Assembly: GCF_947331435.1 (NCBI RefSeq)
Contig: NZ_CAMZOF010000009.1
Span: 248,001 to 312,000, forward strand
Reading direction: 5' to 3'
Source: Pelagibius sp. Alg239-R121
GTDB taxonomy: Bacteria; Pseudomonadota; Alphaproteobacteria; Kiloniellales; Kiloniellaceae
Length of the DNA stretch: 64,000 nt
Shown here in pieces: positions 54,494-64,000 of the stretch. Position numbers and translations under genes: made by a program. How positions within the stretch are numbered: the stretch's first letter is position 1; each line of letters opens with the position of its first letter. Below the pieces are notes generated by a model. It was given only the letters and a program-made list of their open reading frames with translations, was not told the origin of the DNA and did no database searches.

Positions 54494-57400
54494 ATGTTGT
54501 CCGCTTTCTTTATCGATCGCCCGAAGTTCGCCTTCGTCATATCCATCGTCATCACTCTTGCAGGTATTCTGTCGATCTTTTCGATCCCGGTGTCTGAATA
54601 TCCCGAGATCACCCCGCCCCAAGTCAAGGTGACCACGAGTTACCCCGGCGCGAGTTCCACGGTGGTGCAGCAGTCGGTTGCGTCACTGATTGAAGCGCAG
54701 GTTAATGGCGTCGACGATATGATCTACATGTCGTCGACCAGTTCGAACGATGGCAGTTACGAGCTAACCGTCACCTTTGCTGTCGGCACGGATCCGGATA
54801 TTGCCGCGGTCAACGTTCAAAATCGCGTTGCTGTGGCGAATGCCCAACTGCCGCAGGAGGTGACGCGGCAAGGTGTTGTGACCAGGAAGCAGTCTTCCAG
54901 CATGCTGCTGGTGGTCAATATGGTGTCGCCCAACAACACACATGATTCTCTGGCGCTCAGCAATTACGCGTCGATCAACATTCAGGATGTGCTGGCGCGG
55001 ATCAATGGCGTTGGCAGCGTTTCTCAATTCGGCGCGCTGGATTACGGCATGCGGGTCTGGCTGAATCCCGACCGTCTGTCGTCGCTGCAGTTGACCACGA
55101 CCGATATCGCAAACGCGATCCAGAGTCAGAATATCCAGGCAACAGCCGGGCAGCTTGGTGCGCCACCCTACGACGGCGCACCTCAGTTCCAGTATTCGAT
55201 TCAGGCCAAGGGCCGCCTCGCGAGCGTGGCGGAGTTCGGCAATATTATTGTACGCGCTGCGGAAGACGGATCGATCGTGCGTATGCGAGACGTTGCCCGT
55301 ATTGAACTGGGATCGCAGACTTATGGTGCGATATCTAAACTGAACAACAAGCCGGCGGCCTCGATCGCCGTATACCAGTCGCCGGGCGCGAACGCGCTCG
55401 GTGTTGCGGATGTCCTCTATAAGGAACTGGATCGCCTGGCCGAGCGGTTTCCGCCGGATATGGAATACAGGATTCTCTACGATACGACCAAGGCGGTCAG
55501 AGCGTCCGTTGCGGAGGTGTTGGAAACCCTCATGATCACCTTCTCGCTGGTCGTGGCGGTGACCTTTTTGTTTTTGGCCGACTGGCGCTCTACCATCATC
55601 CCGACACTGGCAATTCCTGTCTCTCTGATCGGTACCTTCGCAGTTCTCTTCGTTGTCGGCTTTTCGGCCAATACCATAACTTTGTTTGCCATCATCCTTG
55701 CCATCGGGATCGTGGTGGACGACAGCATTGTCGTCGTTGAAAACGTTCAGCGCATCATGACCGAGACGGGGAAGAATGCGCGCGACGCAACACGACAGGC
55801 GATGAAGGAAGTGACCGGGCCCGTCGTCGCGACGACACTGGTGCTGCTCGCCGTCTTTGTTCCGGTTTCCTTCATGCCGGGGATCACGGGCGAACTTTAT
55901 AAACAGTTTTCCGTCACTATCTGTGTTGCGGTTTCAATCTCATCGATCAACGCCCTAACCCTTTCGCCGGCGCTGTGTTCGCTGCTGCTGAAGCCGGGAT
56001 CCGGAAGCCCGCGTGGCCCGCTTCGTATTTTCGCGCGCCTTGTCGACAAGAGCCGGGACGGCTACGCCTGGATGGTCGGGCGCATGATACGGGTGACGGC
56101 GCTGACCATGCTGGTGTTCGGTGCCTTTGTCGGTGGCACCTACTACATGTTCCAGAATGTTCCCACCGGGTTCATCCCACTGGAAGACAAAGGCGTCTTT
56201 TTCGGCAACATCCAGCTTCCCGAAGGGGCGTCATTGTCGCGAACCGAACTGGTGGCCGATCAGGCAACCGAGATGTTGAGAGAGATCGACGGTGTCACGG
56301 ATGTCATCGCCATCAGCGGGTTCAGCATTCTCGGGGGCGCAGCTTCCAATTCGGCGCTCCTCATTCCCATCCTCAGCGATTGGGAGGAGAGAACCGAACC
56401 CGACCTGCAGTGGCCTGTGATCCTTCGAAAGATCAATGGGCGTTTGGCAGGCCTGGTGGAGGCGGAGGCTTTCGCGTTTCCTTTACCGCCTATTGCAGGA
56501 CTCGGCACCGGCGGCGACATAGAGGCGCAGCTTCAGGATTTCCTCGGCCGGAGCCCACAGGAGCTGGCATCAGCCATGCGGAGTCTTGTGTTCAATGCAA
56601 ACCAGGAACCTGCGCTAGCGAACGTCTTCAGTACTTTTTCTGCGAATGTGCCTCAGCTTTTCCTCGAATTGGATCGGGATAAGGCAGAAGCCCTCGGACT
56701 CTCAATCTCGGAAATCTTCTCGACGCTCCAAGCCAGCTTAGGTTCGTCGTATATCAATGATTTTAATCTCTTCGGGAAGGTTTATCGCGTCATCATTCAG
56801 GCCGAAGCCCGCGACCGTGACGCGATCGAGGATATCAACCGTCTGCATGTGCGCAACGCGGCTGGTGAGATGGTGCCGCTCAGCGCGCTGGTCGAGTTAA
56901 AGCCGATTTTGGGGCCGCTCTCTATCAATCGATATAACCTCTACCAATCGGCGTCGTTGACTGGTTCGAGCAGCACCGGTTTCAGCACAGGTGAAGCCAT
57001 TTCAGCCCTTGAATCGGTTGCGGCAGAGGCATTGCCCGACGGTTATGGGATTCAGTGGACCGGCACCTCACAGCAGGAGCTGGAAGCCGGAGGGCTCGTC
57101 GTCTTCATCTTTGGCTTGGCCTTCCTCTTCGCCTATCTCTTTCTGGTGGCGCAGTACGAAAGCTGGTCCGTGCCTCTATCGGTGATCACCTCCGTTATTA
57201 TTGCGGCTTTCGGCGCACTCGTTCCATTGATGGTCTTTCCTTTCCTCAACAATAATCTCTATGCCCAGATCGGACTGGTCATGCTGATCGGCCTCGCAAG
57301 TAAGAGCGCGATTCTGATCGTGGAATTTGCCAAAGAACGCCGGGAGCAGGGAATGGGCATCGAAGAAGCCTCGCTTCAGGCTGCTCGCTTGCGGTTCCGG

Positions 57401-57613
57401 GCGGTCATGATGACGGCGCTGTCGTTCATTTTGGGTGTGCTACCCTTAATCTTCGCGACAGGAGCGGGTGCGGCGAGCCGGGTGTCCGTTGGTTTTGTTG
57501 TCTTTGGCGGAATGTTGGCGGCGACAGCCATCGGAATCTTCTTCATTCCGGTGCTCTATTATCTCTTCCAGAGTATCAGAGAGCGGGTAAAGGGCGTTAC
57601 CAAGCCCGCGTGA
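54494..57613 (+). CDS. RND efflux permease (AcrB/MexF-type)
   Basis: 1039 residues, 12 helices and two large periplasmic loops. Proton-relay residues are in place: D409 and D410 in [13 protein letters not shown] and K937 in [14 protein letters not shown]-terminal [18 protein letters not shown] is the hydrophobic-amphiphilic efflux (HAE-1) type. It pumps drugs, dyes or lipids; substrate not known. Start ATG 54494 was chosen over an open frame from 54470 that overlaps the adaptor gene. Confidence 0.95.
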   Translation: MLSAFFIDRPKFAFVISIVITLAGILSIFSIPVSEYPEITPPQVKVTTSYPGASSTVVQQSVASLIEAQVNGVDDMIYMSSTSSNDGSYELTVTFAVGTDPDIAAVNVQNRVAVANAQLPQEVTRQGVVTRKQSSSMLLVVNMVSPNNTHDSLALSNYASINIQDVLARINGVGSVSQFGALDYGMRVWLNPDRLSSLQLTTTDIANAIQSQNIQATAGQLGAPPYDGAPQFQYSIQAKGRLASVAEFGNIIVRAAEDGSIVRMRDVARIELGSQTYGAISKLNNKPAASIAVYQSPGANALGVADVLYKELDRLAERFPPDMEYRILYDTTKAVRASVAEVLETLMITFSLVVAVTFLFLADWRSTIIPTLAIPVSLIGTFAVLFVVGFSANTITLFAIILAIGIVVDDSIVVVENVQRIMTETGKNARDATRQAMKEVTGPVVATTLVLLAVFVPVSFMPGITGELYKQFSVTICVAVSISSINALTLSPALCSLLLKPGSGSPRGPLRIFARLVDKSRDGYAWMVGRMIRVTALTMLVFGAFVGGTYYMFQNVPTGFIPLEDKGVFFGNIQLPEGASLSRTELVADQATEMLREIDGVTDVIAISGFSILGGAASNSALLIPILSDWEERTEPDLQWPVILRKINGRLAGLVEAEAFAFPLPPIAGLGTGGDIEAQLQDFLGRSPQELASAMRSLVFNANQEPALANVFSTFSANVPQLFLELDRDKAEALGLSISEIFSTLQASLGSSYINDFNLFGKVYRVIIQAEARDRDAIEDINRLHVRNAAGEMVPLSALVELKPILGPLSINRYNLYQSASLTGSSSTGFSTGEAISALESVAAEALPDGYGIQWTGTSQQELEAGGLVVFIFGLAFLFAYLFLVAQYESWSVPLSVITSVIIAAFGALVPLMVFPFLNNNLYAQIGLVMLIGLASKSAILIVEFAKERREQGMGIEEASLQAARLRFRAVMMTALSFILGVLPLIFATGAGAASRVSVGFVVFGGMLAATAIGIFFIPVLYYLFQSIRERVKGVTKPA

Positions 57614-57614
57614 G

Positions 57615-58133
57615 CTATAGGTCGATAATGTAGTCGTCGACCAGATTGCCTTGACGGCGGCTGGGATACTTGCCTTCGCGGGCTGCCTCGTATTTGAAGC
57701 CCAGTTTCTTCAGAACGGTGGTCGATCTCAGGTTCTCCTGGTCGACTGTGGCGACGATGCGATTTGCGTGTAGATGATCCCGTGCATAGGTGATCAGTGG
57801 TTCAATCGCCTCAAAGACATAGCCTTTGCCCCAGTAGAGCTGGCCCAGGAAATATCCCAGGGTCCAGACGCCATTCTTGACATTGCTGTCGATCGAGACG
57901 GCACCGATCAGTTTGGCTTCGTCCCGCAGATAAATGCCAAAATGCTCGGGGGAGAGCTTCTCGTGATCCTTGCGCACCTTGAGAATCCAGTCGATGGCAT
58001 CTCTTTGCTTATAGGGAAAGGGTGGGGCGATAAGCCATTGAGAAACTTGCCAGTTATTAAGAATTTCTACCAGGTCGTCCTTGTCGTCCATGGTCACTGG
58101 GCCAAGCTCGAGGCGCTTCGTTTTCATCCGCAT
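57615..58133 (-). CDS. GNAT family N-acetyltransferase (RimJ-like)
   Basis: 172 residues. Opening KTKRLELGPVTMDDKDDLV, acetyl-CoA region GYFLGQLYWGKGYVFEAI, and ENLRSTTVLKKLGFKYEA are typical of the RimJ/RimL group that acetylates N-terminal or small amine substrates. The target is unknown. It is convergent with the RND gene, stops one base apart, so transcripts overlap there. Confidence 0.88.
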   Translation of the reverse strand: MRMKTKRLELGPVTMDDKDDLVEILNNWQVSQWLIAPPFPYKQRDAIDWILKVRKDHEKLSPEHFGIYLRDEAKLIGAVSIDSNVKNGVWTLGYFLGQLYWGKGYVFEAIEPLITYARDHLHANRIVATVDQENLRSTTVLKKLGFKYEAAREGKYPSRRQGNLVDDYIIDL

Positions 58134-58473
58134 TGATAGATGGATCCGGTAACTGCTAGCTGCTGTTCGTTTGCTTCGAGGTTTAACAGGCGGTGACCAA
58201 CAGCGTCATGACGGCCTGGTGGACGGACAGGATGGCATGTGACTATCGGGTTGCGCGCAGGATCAGTTACACCGCTCCCGCCGCCGGCGCCAGTAGCAAT
58301 CTTTCTCCAATGCCGTCTCTGTATTGCCGGGGCCATTTTAGAAGACAACGAGGGGGGCATTGCGGGCGCGAAACGCTGGTGCTATTTTCCGCGCGCTTCG
58401 ATCCTGCCCCGGGCTCGGCCGTGCCTGGTTGTGCTTTGGCGGGATCCCCCAAAGAACGAGAACAGGACCCGTT
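58134..58473. other. 340-base non-coding stretch before gatC
   Basis: No gene seen. It contains the gatC upstream region. A hairpin at 58434-58454 (CTTTGG / CCAAAG with a GGGATCCC core) lies 20 bases before the gatC ATG. No clear -35/-10 pair or riboswitch was recognised. Confidence 0.4.
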
Positions 58474-58761
58474 ATGGCTGTCGATAAGGACACCGTCGCG
58501 CGGATCGCCAAATTGGCGCGGATCCGCATACCCGAGGAACAGCAGGAAGCCCTGACTGGCGAGCTGACCGAAATCCTGAACTGGGTCGAGCAACTATCCG
58601 AGCTCGACACCGATGGGGTTGAACCCATGACTTCGGTTGTGGCCATGTCCCTGCCCAAGCGTGAGGATGCTGTGACGGACGGCAACTGCGCTGACAAGGT
58701 CTTGAAGAACGCGCCCGAGGGCGCTCACGGCTTTTTTGCCGTGCCGAAGGTGGTCGAATAA
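58474..58761 (+). CDS. gatC: Asp/Glu-tRNA amidotransferase subunit C
   Basis: 95 residues, the usual size. It folds between GatA and GatB and stabilises the complex. [19 protein letters not shown] opens it, and the segment [17 protein letters not shown] is the family mark. A hairpin 20 bases upstream may limit initiation. The last base of its stop is the first base of the gatA start. Confidence 0.95.
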   Translation: MAVDKDTVARIAKLARIRIPEEQQEALTGELTEILNWVEQLSELDTDGVEPMTSVVAMSLPKREDAVTDGNCADKVLKNAPEGAHGFFAVPKVVE

Positions 58762-60233
58762 TGTCCAAACTGACTCATCTTACCCTGACAGAAGCCAGGG
58801 ATGGCCTGAGCAAAGGCGATTTTTCGGCCCGTGAGCTGACCCAGGCGCATGTAGAAGCCGTTGAGGCATGCCGTTCTTTGAACGCCTTTATCACCGAAAC
58901 GCCTGATAAAGCGTTGGACGGTGCGGATGCCTCTGACAAGCGCCGCAGCAAGGGCGAAGCCGGTGTGTTGGAGGGTATTCCACTGGCAATCAAGGATCTC
59001 TTCTGTACGCAGGACGTCCTGACCACGGCGGGTTCGCACATACTTGACGGCTTCCAGCCGCAGTACGAATCGACAGTTTCCGCCAATCTCTGGGCTGCCG
59101 GGGCGGTCATGCTGGGCAAGACAAACCTGGATGAGTTCGCCATGGGCTCGTCAAACATGACCAGCTATTACGGCGGCGTGGAGAATCCATGGCGGCGCGA
59201 GGGCAGCAACGCACCTTTGGTGCCGGGCGGTTCTTCAGGTGGCTCAGCTGCGGCTGTGGCGGCACGTTGCGCCATGGGCGCGACCGGGACCGATACCGGC
59301 GGATCGATCCGCCAACCGGCGGCTTTCTGCGGTGTTGTGGGGATGAAGCCCACCTATGGACGCTGCTCGCGCTGGGGTATTGTCGCATTTGCCTCTTCCC
59401 TGGATCAGGCGGGGCCAATGACCCGTGGCGTGCGCGACGCCGCGATCATGCTGCGTGGCATGGCTGGACACGATCCGAAGGATTCCACCAGCGTCGATAC
59501 GCCGGTGCCCGACTATGAAGCCGCCATGAATGGTGATGTCCGGGGGCTCAAGGTGGGAATTCCCAAGGAATACCGCATCGACGGCACGCCTGCGGAAATC
59601 GACACGGTCTGGCAGCAGGGCATCGAGTGGCTGAAGGCCGCCGGCGCCGAGATGGTCGACATCAGTCTGCCGCACACGAAATACGCGCTGCCGACCTACT
59701 ATATTGTCGCGCCGGCCGAGGCTTCCTCGAATCTGGCGCGCTACGATGGCGTGCGTTACGGCCTGCGAGTGCAAGGCGATACGCTTGACGAAATGTACGA
59801 GGCGACCCGGGGCGAGGGCTTTGGCGCGGAGGTGAAGCGCCGAATCCTGATTGGTGCCTATGTGCTGTCGGCAGGGTACTACGACGCTTACTACAATAAG
59901 GCGCGGCGTATCCGTACCCTGATCGCGAACGATTTCAAGGCGGCATATGAAAAGGTTGATGTGGTCCTGACACCGACGGCGCCGAGCGCGGCTTTCGGCA
60001 TGGGCGACAAGATGGACGATCCTGTCGCCATGTATTTGAACGATGTCTTCACGGTTCCAGCCAGCCTCGCAGGTCTGCCGGGGATCTCACTTCCTGCCGG
60101 ACTTTCGGCCGATGGTCTGCCTCTTGGGTTGCAGCTGCTCGGCCAACCCTTCGAGGAAGGGACGCTGTTAAAGGTCGCCGAGGTGTTGGAGACCGCGGCT
60201 GAATTTGATGCCCTTCCGCAGATCATCTCGTGA
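58761..60233 (+). CDS. gatA: Asp/Glu-tRNA amidotransferase subunit A
   Basis: 490 residues. Amidase that releases ammonia from glutamine for the GatB site. The Lys-cisSer-Ser triad is intact: K78 in AIKDLF, S158 in GGSSGGSA and S182 in TGGSIRQ (24 residues apart, as in the family). Together with AspRS of non-discriminating type it fits making Asn-tRNA(Asn) as well as Gln-tRNA(Gln). Its start overlaps the gatC stop by one base. Confidence 0.97.
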   Translation: MSKLTHLTLTEARDGLSKGDFSARELTQAHVEAVEACRSLNAFITETPDKALDGADASDKRRSKGEAGVLEGIPLAIKDLFCTQDVLTTAGSHILDGFQPQYESTVSANLWAAGAVMLGKTNLDEFAMGSSNMTSYYGGVENPWRREGSNAPLVPGGSSGGSAAAVAARCAMGATGTDTGGSIRQPAAFCGVVGMKPTYGRCSRWGIVAFASSLDQAGPMTRGVRDAAIMLRGMAGHDPKDSTSVDTPVPDYEAAMNGDVRGLKVGIPKEYRIDGTPAEIDTVWQQGIEWLKAAGAEMVDISLPHTKYALPTYYIVAPAEASSNLARYDGVRYGLRVQGDTLDEMYEATRGEGFGAEVKRRILIGAYVLSAGYYDAYYNKARRIRTLIANDFKAAYEKVDVVLTPTAPSAAFGMGDKMDDPVAMYLNDVFTVPASLAGLPGISLPAGLSADGLPLGLQLLGQPFEEGTLLKVAEVLETAAEFDALPQIIS

Positions 60234-60271
60234 TCCGGCGCGGTTGAGGCAAAGAGGAAAGACGATCAGTC

Positions 60272-61723
60272 ATGACGACAATCGAAGGTAAAACCGGTCC
60301 CTGGGAAATGGTCATTGGACTTGAGGTCCATGCCCAGGTGATTGCCGATTCGAAGCTCTTCTCTGGAGCTGCAACCACATTCGGTGCCGAGCCCAACAGC
60401 CAGGTATCGCTGGTCGATGCTGCCATGCCGGGCATGCTGCCGGTGATCAATGAGATGGCGGTCGAGCAGGCGGTCAAGACGGGTCTGGGCTTGAATGCCA
60501 AGATCAATCTCTTCTCGGAATTCGAGCGCAAGAACTACTTCTATGCCGATCTGCCGCAGGGCTATCAGATCTCGCAGTTTCTGCATCCGATTGTGGGCGA
60601 GGGGACCATCATCCTGGATCTTGAGGATGGTAAGACGCGCGAAGTCGGGATTGAACGGCTGCATCTGGAGCAGGACGCGGGCAAGAGTCTGCACGACCAG
60701 CATCCGACCCAGTCCTACATTGACCTTAATCGCTCCGGCGTCACCCTGATGGAGATCGTCTCGAAGCCGGACATGCGCTCGGCGGAAGAGGCAGGGGCCT
60801 ATCTGCGCAAACTGCGTTCGATCCTGCGCTATCTGGGCACCTGTGACGGCAATATGGATGAAGGCTCGATGCGTGCCGATGTAAACCTCTCCATGCGGCG
60901 TCCAGGTGATCCCCTGGGCACGCGGACCGAGACCAAGAATGTAAACTCGATCCGGTTCGTGCAGCAGTCCATCGAACTGGAAGCCCGGCGTCAGGTTGAG
61001 ATTTTGGAAGAAGGCGGCACGATTGCGCAGGAGACCCGCCTGTTCGATGCCAGCAAGGGCACCAGCCGTTCCATGCGCAGCAAGGAAGAGGCGCATGATT
61101 ACCGCTACTTCCCTGATCCGGACCTCCTGCCGCTGAAGATCAAAGCGGATTGGGTAGAGTCCCTCAAGAGTGAGCTGCCCGAACTGCCGGATGCCAAGAA
61201 GCAGCGCTTTATGGATGATTTCGGCTTGCCGGTCTACGACGCCGGCGTATTAGTCGCGGATCAGGAAACTGCCGCGTTCTACGAGACGGTGGCAGAGGGT
61301 CGGGATCCGAAGCTGGTGGCCAATTGGGTCATCGGTGATTATTTCGGTGCCTTGAACAGAACCAGCGGTGCGAATCTGGGCAATGCGCCGGTCGATGCGG
61401 CGAAGTTGGGCGGTCTGATCGATCTGATTGCCGACGGCACGATCTCGGGACGTACGGCGAAAGAGGTCTTCGAAGCGATGTGGGACAGCGGCAAGGACGC
61501 GTCCACCATCGTTGAGGAAAAGGGCCTCAAGCAGATCAGCGACACGGGCGCGCTGGAAGGGATCGTCGATCAGCTCATCGCCGACAACCCGGGCCAAGTC
61601 GAGCAGTACAAGGGTGGCAACGTAAAGCTCATCGGCTGGTTCGTCGGTCAGGTGATGAAAGCGACCCAGGGCAAGGCCAACCCGGGTATGGTCAATCAGC
61701 TGTTGAAGAAGAAGCTCGATTGA
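60272..61723 (+). CDS. gatB: Asp/Glu-tRNA amidotransferase subunit B
   Basis: 483 residues. Activates the side chain of misacylated Glu-tRNA or Asp-tRNA with ATP and accepts ammonia from Gat[11 protein letters not shown] opens the catalytic cradle; [19 protein letters not shown] is exact family sequence; the C-terminal YqeY-like tail ([29 protein letters not shown]) binds tRNA. It follows gatA by 38 bases. All three subunits are present and complete. Confidence 0.97.
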   Translation: MTTIEGKTGPWEMVIGLEVHAQVIADSKLFSGAATTFGAEPNSQVSLVDAAMPGMLPVINEMAVEQAVKTGLGLNAKINLFSEFERKNYFYADLPQGYQISQFLHPIVGEGTIILDLEDGKTREVGIERLHLEQDAGKSLHDQHPTQSYIDLNRSGVTLMEIVSKPDMRSAEEAGAYLRKLRSILRYLGTCDGNMDEGSMRADVNLSMRRPGDPLGTRTETKNVNSIRFVQQSIELEARRQVEILEEGGTIAQETRLFDASKGTSRSMRSKEEAHDYRYFPDPDLLPLKIKADWVESLKSELPELPDAKKQRFMDDFGLPVYDAGVLVADQETAAFYETVAEGRDPKLVANWVIGDYFGALNRTSGANLGNAPVDAAKLGGLIDLIADGTISGRTAKEVFEAMWDSGKDASTIVEEKGLKQISDTGALEGIVDQLIADNPGQVEQYKGGNVKLIGWFVGQVMKATQGKANPGMVNQLLKKKLD

Positions 61724-61806
61724 CCCGATGTGCGGCTTCGTAAGCATTTCGTGAAAGGCGGTACAGAGGCTTGGCTTTTTTTGCCTGCGCGGGTTATCCA
61801 GGCAGT

Positions 61807-62952
61807 ATGACTGATTCGGATACGCGCAGGCCCGCGACCCTGGCCGCTCAAACCTTGCACAGCATCGACCCTGCAACAGGCGGTGTCGTTCCCGTAATTC
61901 AACCCTCCACGACCTTCGTGCGTGACCGGGACTACCAGCCTTTGGTCGACGGGCGGATCTATGCTCGGGATCACGCGCCAAATCCGGAACAAGCCGAAGC
62001 GCTTCTGACGCGCTTGGAAGGCGGCACGGACGCGCTGCTGTTTGCTTCCGGAATGGCCGCGGCAGCGGCGGTCGTTCAGGCACTGCGGCCAGGCGATCAT
62101 ATCGTCGCCCAGAATGTCATGTACTGGACGTTACGCAGTTGGATGGTTTCCTTCTGTGCGGAATGGGGGATCGGACTGGATCTTGTCGATACCAGCCAGG
62201 AAGGCGCATTTGAGGAGGCAGTTCAGACGGGTAAGACCAAACTCGTCTGGATTGAGACGCCGGCAAACCCAACCTGGGATGTTATCGACATTGCGGCCGT
62301 CGCAGAGGTGGCCCATGCAGCGGGTGCTCAACTGGTTGTGGATTCAACCGTCGTGACCCCGGTTCTGAGCCGGCCTCTCGAACTGGGTGCGGATATCGTC
62401 TTCCATTCCGCCACCAAATACCTCAACGGTCACAGCGATGTGCTCGCGGGGGCGCTGGTGACTGCGAATGAAGATCCGCTCTGGGCGCGGATCAAGGATA
62501 ACCGTCTGAACGTCGGTGGTGTTCTGGGGACTTTCGAAGCCTGGCTGCTGCTGCGCGGCATGCGAACACTGTATCTGCGGGTTGAACGTTGTTGTGAAAA
62601 CGCGATGGCGATCGCGAGACATTTCGACGGGCATGCGGCGATCGAAGCTGTGCTTTATCCGGGACTGGAGAGTCATCCAAGGCACGCGGTGGCGCGCAAA
62701 CAGATGCCTGGCGGCTTTGGCGGGATGCTATCGCTAAGGATCAAGGGAGGGCGTGAGGCGGCACTGCGCTGCACAGCCAACTTAAACTGCTTTCAACGGG
62801 CGACATCGCTTGGCGGTGTGGAAAGTCTGGTGGAACACCGTGCGTCGGTCGAAGGACCTGACAGCCCGATTCCGGACGATATGTTGCGATTGTCGGTCGG
62901 TGTTGAAGACGTCGAGGATCTGATTTTGGATCTTGAAACGGCTTTGGCCTAA
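61807..62952 (+). CDS. Cys/Met metabolism PLP-dependent enzyme (cystathionine gamma-synthase/lyase type)
   Basis: 381 residues, fold type I. The PLP lysine is K204 in HSATKYLNGHSD; GGTDALLFASGMAA and ETPANPTWDVIDI are the family blocks. Whether it acts as a gamma-synthase or beta/gamma-lyase cannot be decided from sequence. ATG 61807 starts the family sequence; the frame upstream from 61771 does not. It lies 83 bases after gatB, probably separate from that operon. Confidence 0.93.
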   Translation: MTDSDTRRPATLAAQTLHSIDPATGGVVPVIQPSTTFVRDRDYQPLVDGRIYARDHAPNPEQAEALLTRLEGGTDALLFASGMAAAAAVVQALRPGDHIVAQNVMYWTLRSWMVSFCAEWGIGLDLVDTSQEGAFEEAVQTGKTKLVWIETPANPTWDVIDIAAVAEVAHAAGAQLVVDSTVVTPVLSRPLELGADIVFHSATKYLNGHSDVLAGALVTANEDPLWARIKDNRLNVGGVLGTFEAWLLLRGMRTLYLRVERCCENAMAIARHFDGHAAIEAVLYPGLESHPRHAVARKQMPGGFGGMLSLRIKGGREAALRCTANLNCFQRATSLGGVESLVEHRASVEGPDSPIPDDMLRLSVGVEDVEDLILDLETALA

Positions 62953-62963
62953 AGCCTGATCGT

Positions 62964-62984
62964 TTTTCACCTCATCAGTGAAAA
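62964..62984. repeat. AT-rich hairpin after the PLP enzyme
   Basis: TTTTCAC and GTGAAAA flank seven bases, 11 bases after the stop. There is no T tract following, so a terminator role is only possible. Confidence 0.35.
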
Positions 62985-63066
62985 GCGTCAATCGGCCTCG
63001 GTATCATAGAGTTAGAGGACACTGCATTCTCTTGGATGTTTCCGCCAAGAGCGATCGCCCTCTATT

Positions 63067-63083
63067 GGGAGCACTATGCTCCC
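63067..63083. terminator. Hairpin GGGAGCA-CTA-TGCTCCC
   Basis: Perfect seven-pair stem with a three-base loop between the PLP enzyme gene and the convergent 76-codon gene, 7 bases past the stop of the latter. Position suggests a shared transcription end, but no strong T tract follows either way. Confidence 0.5.
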
Positions 63084-63090
63084 ATCCCTC

Positions 63091-63321
63091 CTAATGCGTC
63101 GCCGTCGATCGGGTTCGGCCCCGGCCTCGGGCGCCGCGAGAGATCTTCACGATCTCGGCAGGTTCGTTGTCTTCTCTGCCTGCCAATGCCAACAGTTCGC
63201 GCCGGCTCTGCTCTAGTCGTGCCAATTCTCTGGCGTCGTCACGATCGTAGACCTCGACACAACTCAGTTTGATTTCAACCAGGTCGATAAGTGTTTCGAC
63301 CGTGCCCCTGGACAGCGCCAT
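63091..63321 (-). CDS. Small hypothetical protein, 76 aa
   Basis: Product MALSRGTVETLIDLVEIKLS then acidic and basic helical sequence, ending in an Arg/Gly/Ser tail. I do not assign a function; it may belong to a small uncharacterised alphaproteobacterial family. The start at 63321 is preferred because GAGGAG lies six bases upstream; the frame could extend to 63411. One likely helix pair and no membrane segment. Confidence 0.65.
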   Translation of the reverse strand: MALSRGTVETLIDLVEIKLSCVEVYDRDDARELARLEQSRRELLALAGREDNEPAEIVKISRGARGRGRTRSTATH

Positions 63322-63772
63322 CAGATGCTCCTCATTCGGCATTCCATCTGACGTAACTTTGAGTGTGTCGTGCTTAAGATAGAGTGAATGGAATCGTGTT
63401 AGTTCAAACAAATTCTACGGCCTATAGCGGTTTCATATATCTATCCATAAAGCGCTATGGTTTAGCCCTTCATGTTCAGCGTTAACAGCATGATATTCCT
63501 GTAATTAATTGATAGAATTAGAAAAATACCTGAACGCTCTAAACTCCACATCGAATCTATTAACCTGGCATTCAGAAAGGCAGGCGAAGCGATAGGACCG
63601 GACACGGAACGGACTTAATCGTCACATGCCTTATTCACATTCAGCCACTGAGTTTGCTTCTGGCTGCAGGAAAGGTGCCCTGAAACGGGACACTTGTGTG
63701 AGCCAACGGTTTGCAGTGAACACTACTAGCCTGAACCGACTGAGGCAGGTTTTGCTGCAAGTTCATTCTTAT

Positions 63773-63801
63773 TTGACAAGAGCTTCTTCCTCTGTGATTT
63801 A
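63773..63801 (+). promoter_or_regulatory. Candidate sigma-70 promoter
   Basis: TTGACA at 63773-63778 and GATTTA at 63796-63801, 17 bases apart. The Fur-like box directly follows, so the pair reads as an iron-repressed promoter for a gene beyond the right edge. Confidence 0.4.
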
Positions 63802-63805
63802 TTAT

Positions 63806-63830
63806 GCAAATGATAATGATTCGCGATTGC
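63806..63830. promoter_or_regulatory. Fur-like box
   Basis: The sequence GCAAATGATAATGATTCG and the next bases CGATTGC form an imperfect dyad with arms GCAAAT/ATTGC. ATGATAATGAT is very close to the core of the Fur consensus (repeats of GATAAT). Binding by Fur, Mur or Irr is inferred. Confidence 0.55.
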
Positions 63831-64000
63831 AATGTAGCGGGTCGTTAGTTATGCTTGATTCATCGAAACGTAATAACATAACATATTAACGAGAATGCTT
63901 GTGCCCAGTCCAATGGCGGGGCGCTTGTAAAACGATGCCTGAAGCGAGGTCCGATGTTAGGACCGCACTTGGGCGAGTTGTGGAAAGGAACGAAGTTGAG

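Larger units (their letters stand above)
63322..64000. other. 679-base AT-rich non-coding end of window
   Basis: Base composition drops well below the rest of the window. A near-perfect palindrome CCATAAAGCGCTATGG (63445-63460) lies upstream of the small minus-strand gene. From 63770 on, a promoter and Fur-like site are seen (separate entries). Short frames run off the right edge from 63935 or 63954; they are too short to identify. Confidence 0.55.

Noticed and set aside
63626-63889. 87-codon plus-strand frame in the AT-rich end
   Set aside because: Its composition is non-coding in look, it has no ribosome site, and it runs through the promoter and Fur-like box.
1-64000. CRISPR arrays, prophage, insertion sequences, tRNA or rRNA genes, toxin-antitoxin or defence loci
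   Set aside because: None seen on either strand; gaps between genes are short and lack the needed repeats or folds.

Overview
The window is typical chromosomal DNA of a high-GC alphaproteobacterium. Pointers are the DivK-PleD pair, an EipB-type periplasmic protein, a 40-residue aa3-type oxidase subunit IV, a stand-alone Hda, a GatCAB amidotransferase with an AspRS of non-discriminating type, and the run plsY-dprA-topA-rnr-ctp-nudix-rpmG. Gene order and content suggest Rhodospirillales in the broad sense; this is inferred from gene content, and I see no rRNA to confirm it. There is no prophage, transposon, integrase, CRISPR array, rRNA or tRNA gene.

Layout. 0-7 kb: end of pepA, holC, a VOC-family protein, an ABC-F ATPase, ndk with a strong terminator, a tiny cytochrome oxidase subunit and purMN. 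7-16 kb, plus strand: a DUF2066 exported protein, a CDP-alcohol phosphatidyltransferase, an AI-2E-type membrane protein, Hda, an SDR lacking its catalytic Tyr/Lys, then ppk-ppx and a 61-codon gene. 16-26 kb: M23 peptidase, rnd, aspS, agmatine deiminase, a diguanylate cyclase, a 2-hydroxyacid dehydrogenase, EipB, a zinc-ribbon DinB and a ROK kinase. 26-29 kb: divK-pleD, behind a candidate CtrA site. 29-32 kb: an MFS-EamA transporter pair divergent from a LysR gene, with two clear dyads between them. 32-44 kb, minus strand: pyrB, a dihydroorotase homologue without its metal ligands, plsY, dprA, topA, rnr, a lipoprotein S41 protease, a NUDIX hydrolase and rpmG. 44-53 kb: CoA-transferase, AEC carrier, RuvX, DUF3291, a second LysR/EamA divergon, and an overlapping DUF547 / GT-C / GT2 operon. 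53-64 kb: RND efflux pair, GNAT, gatCAB, a Cys/Met-metabolism PLP enzyme, a 76-codon gene, and an AT-rich end carrying a Fur-like box.

How the genes work together. Several sets are functional: purM-purN; pyrB with the pseudo-dihydroorotase; ppk-ppx (polyphosphate synthesis and breakdown); DivK-PleD (cell-cycle and c-di-GMP signalling); gatCAB with aspS (indirect aminoacylation); and GT2 with GT-C (probable lipid-linked sugar transfer). Most of the window is housekeeping. The observations most worth following are the DUF547/GT-C/GT2 operon, the dihydroorotase homologue stripped of its HxH site, the Ser/Arg-substituted SDR, the lipid-enzyme/Hda operon, and the regulatory dyads at about 26.6, 31.1, 53.0 and 63.8 kb. 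I did not find a clear-cut novel multi-gene defence or mobile system.
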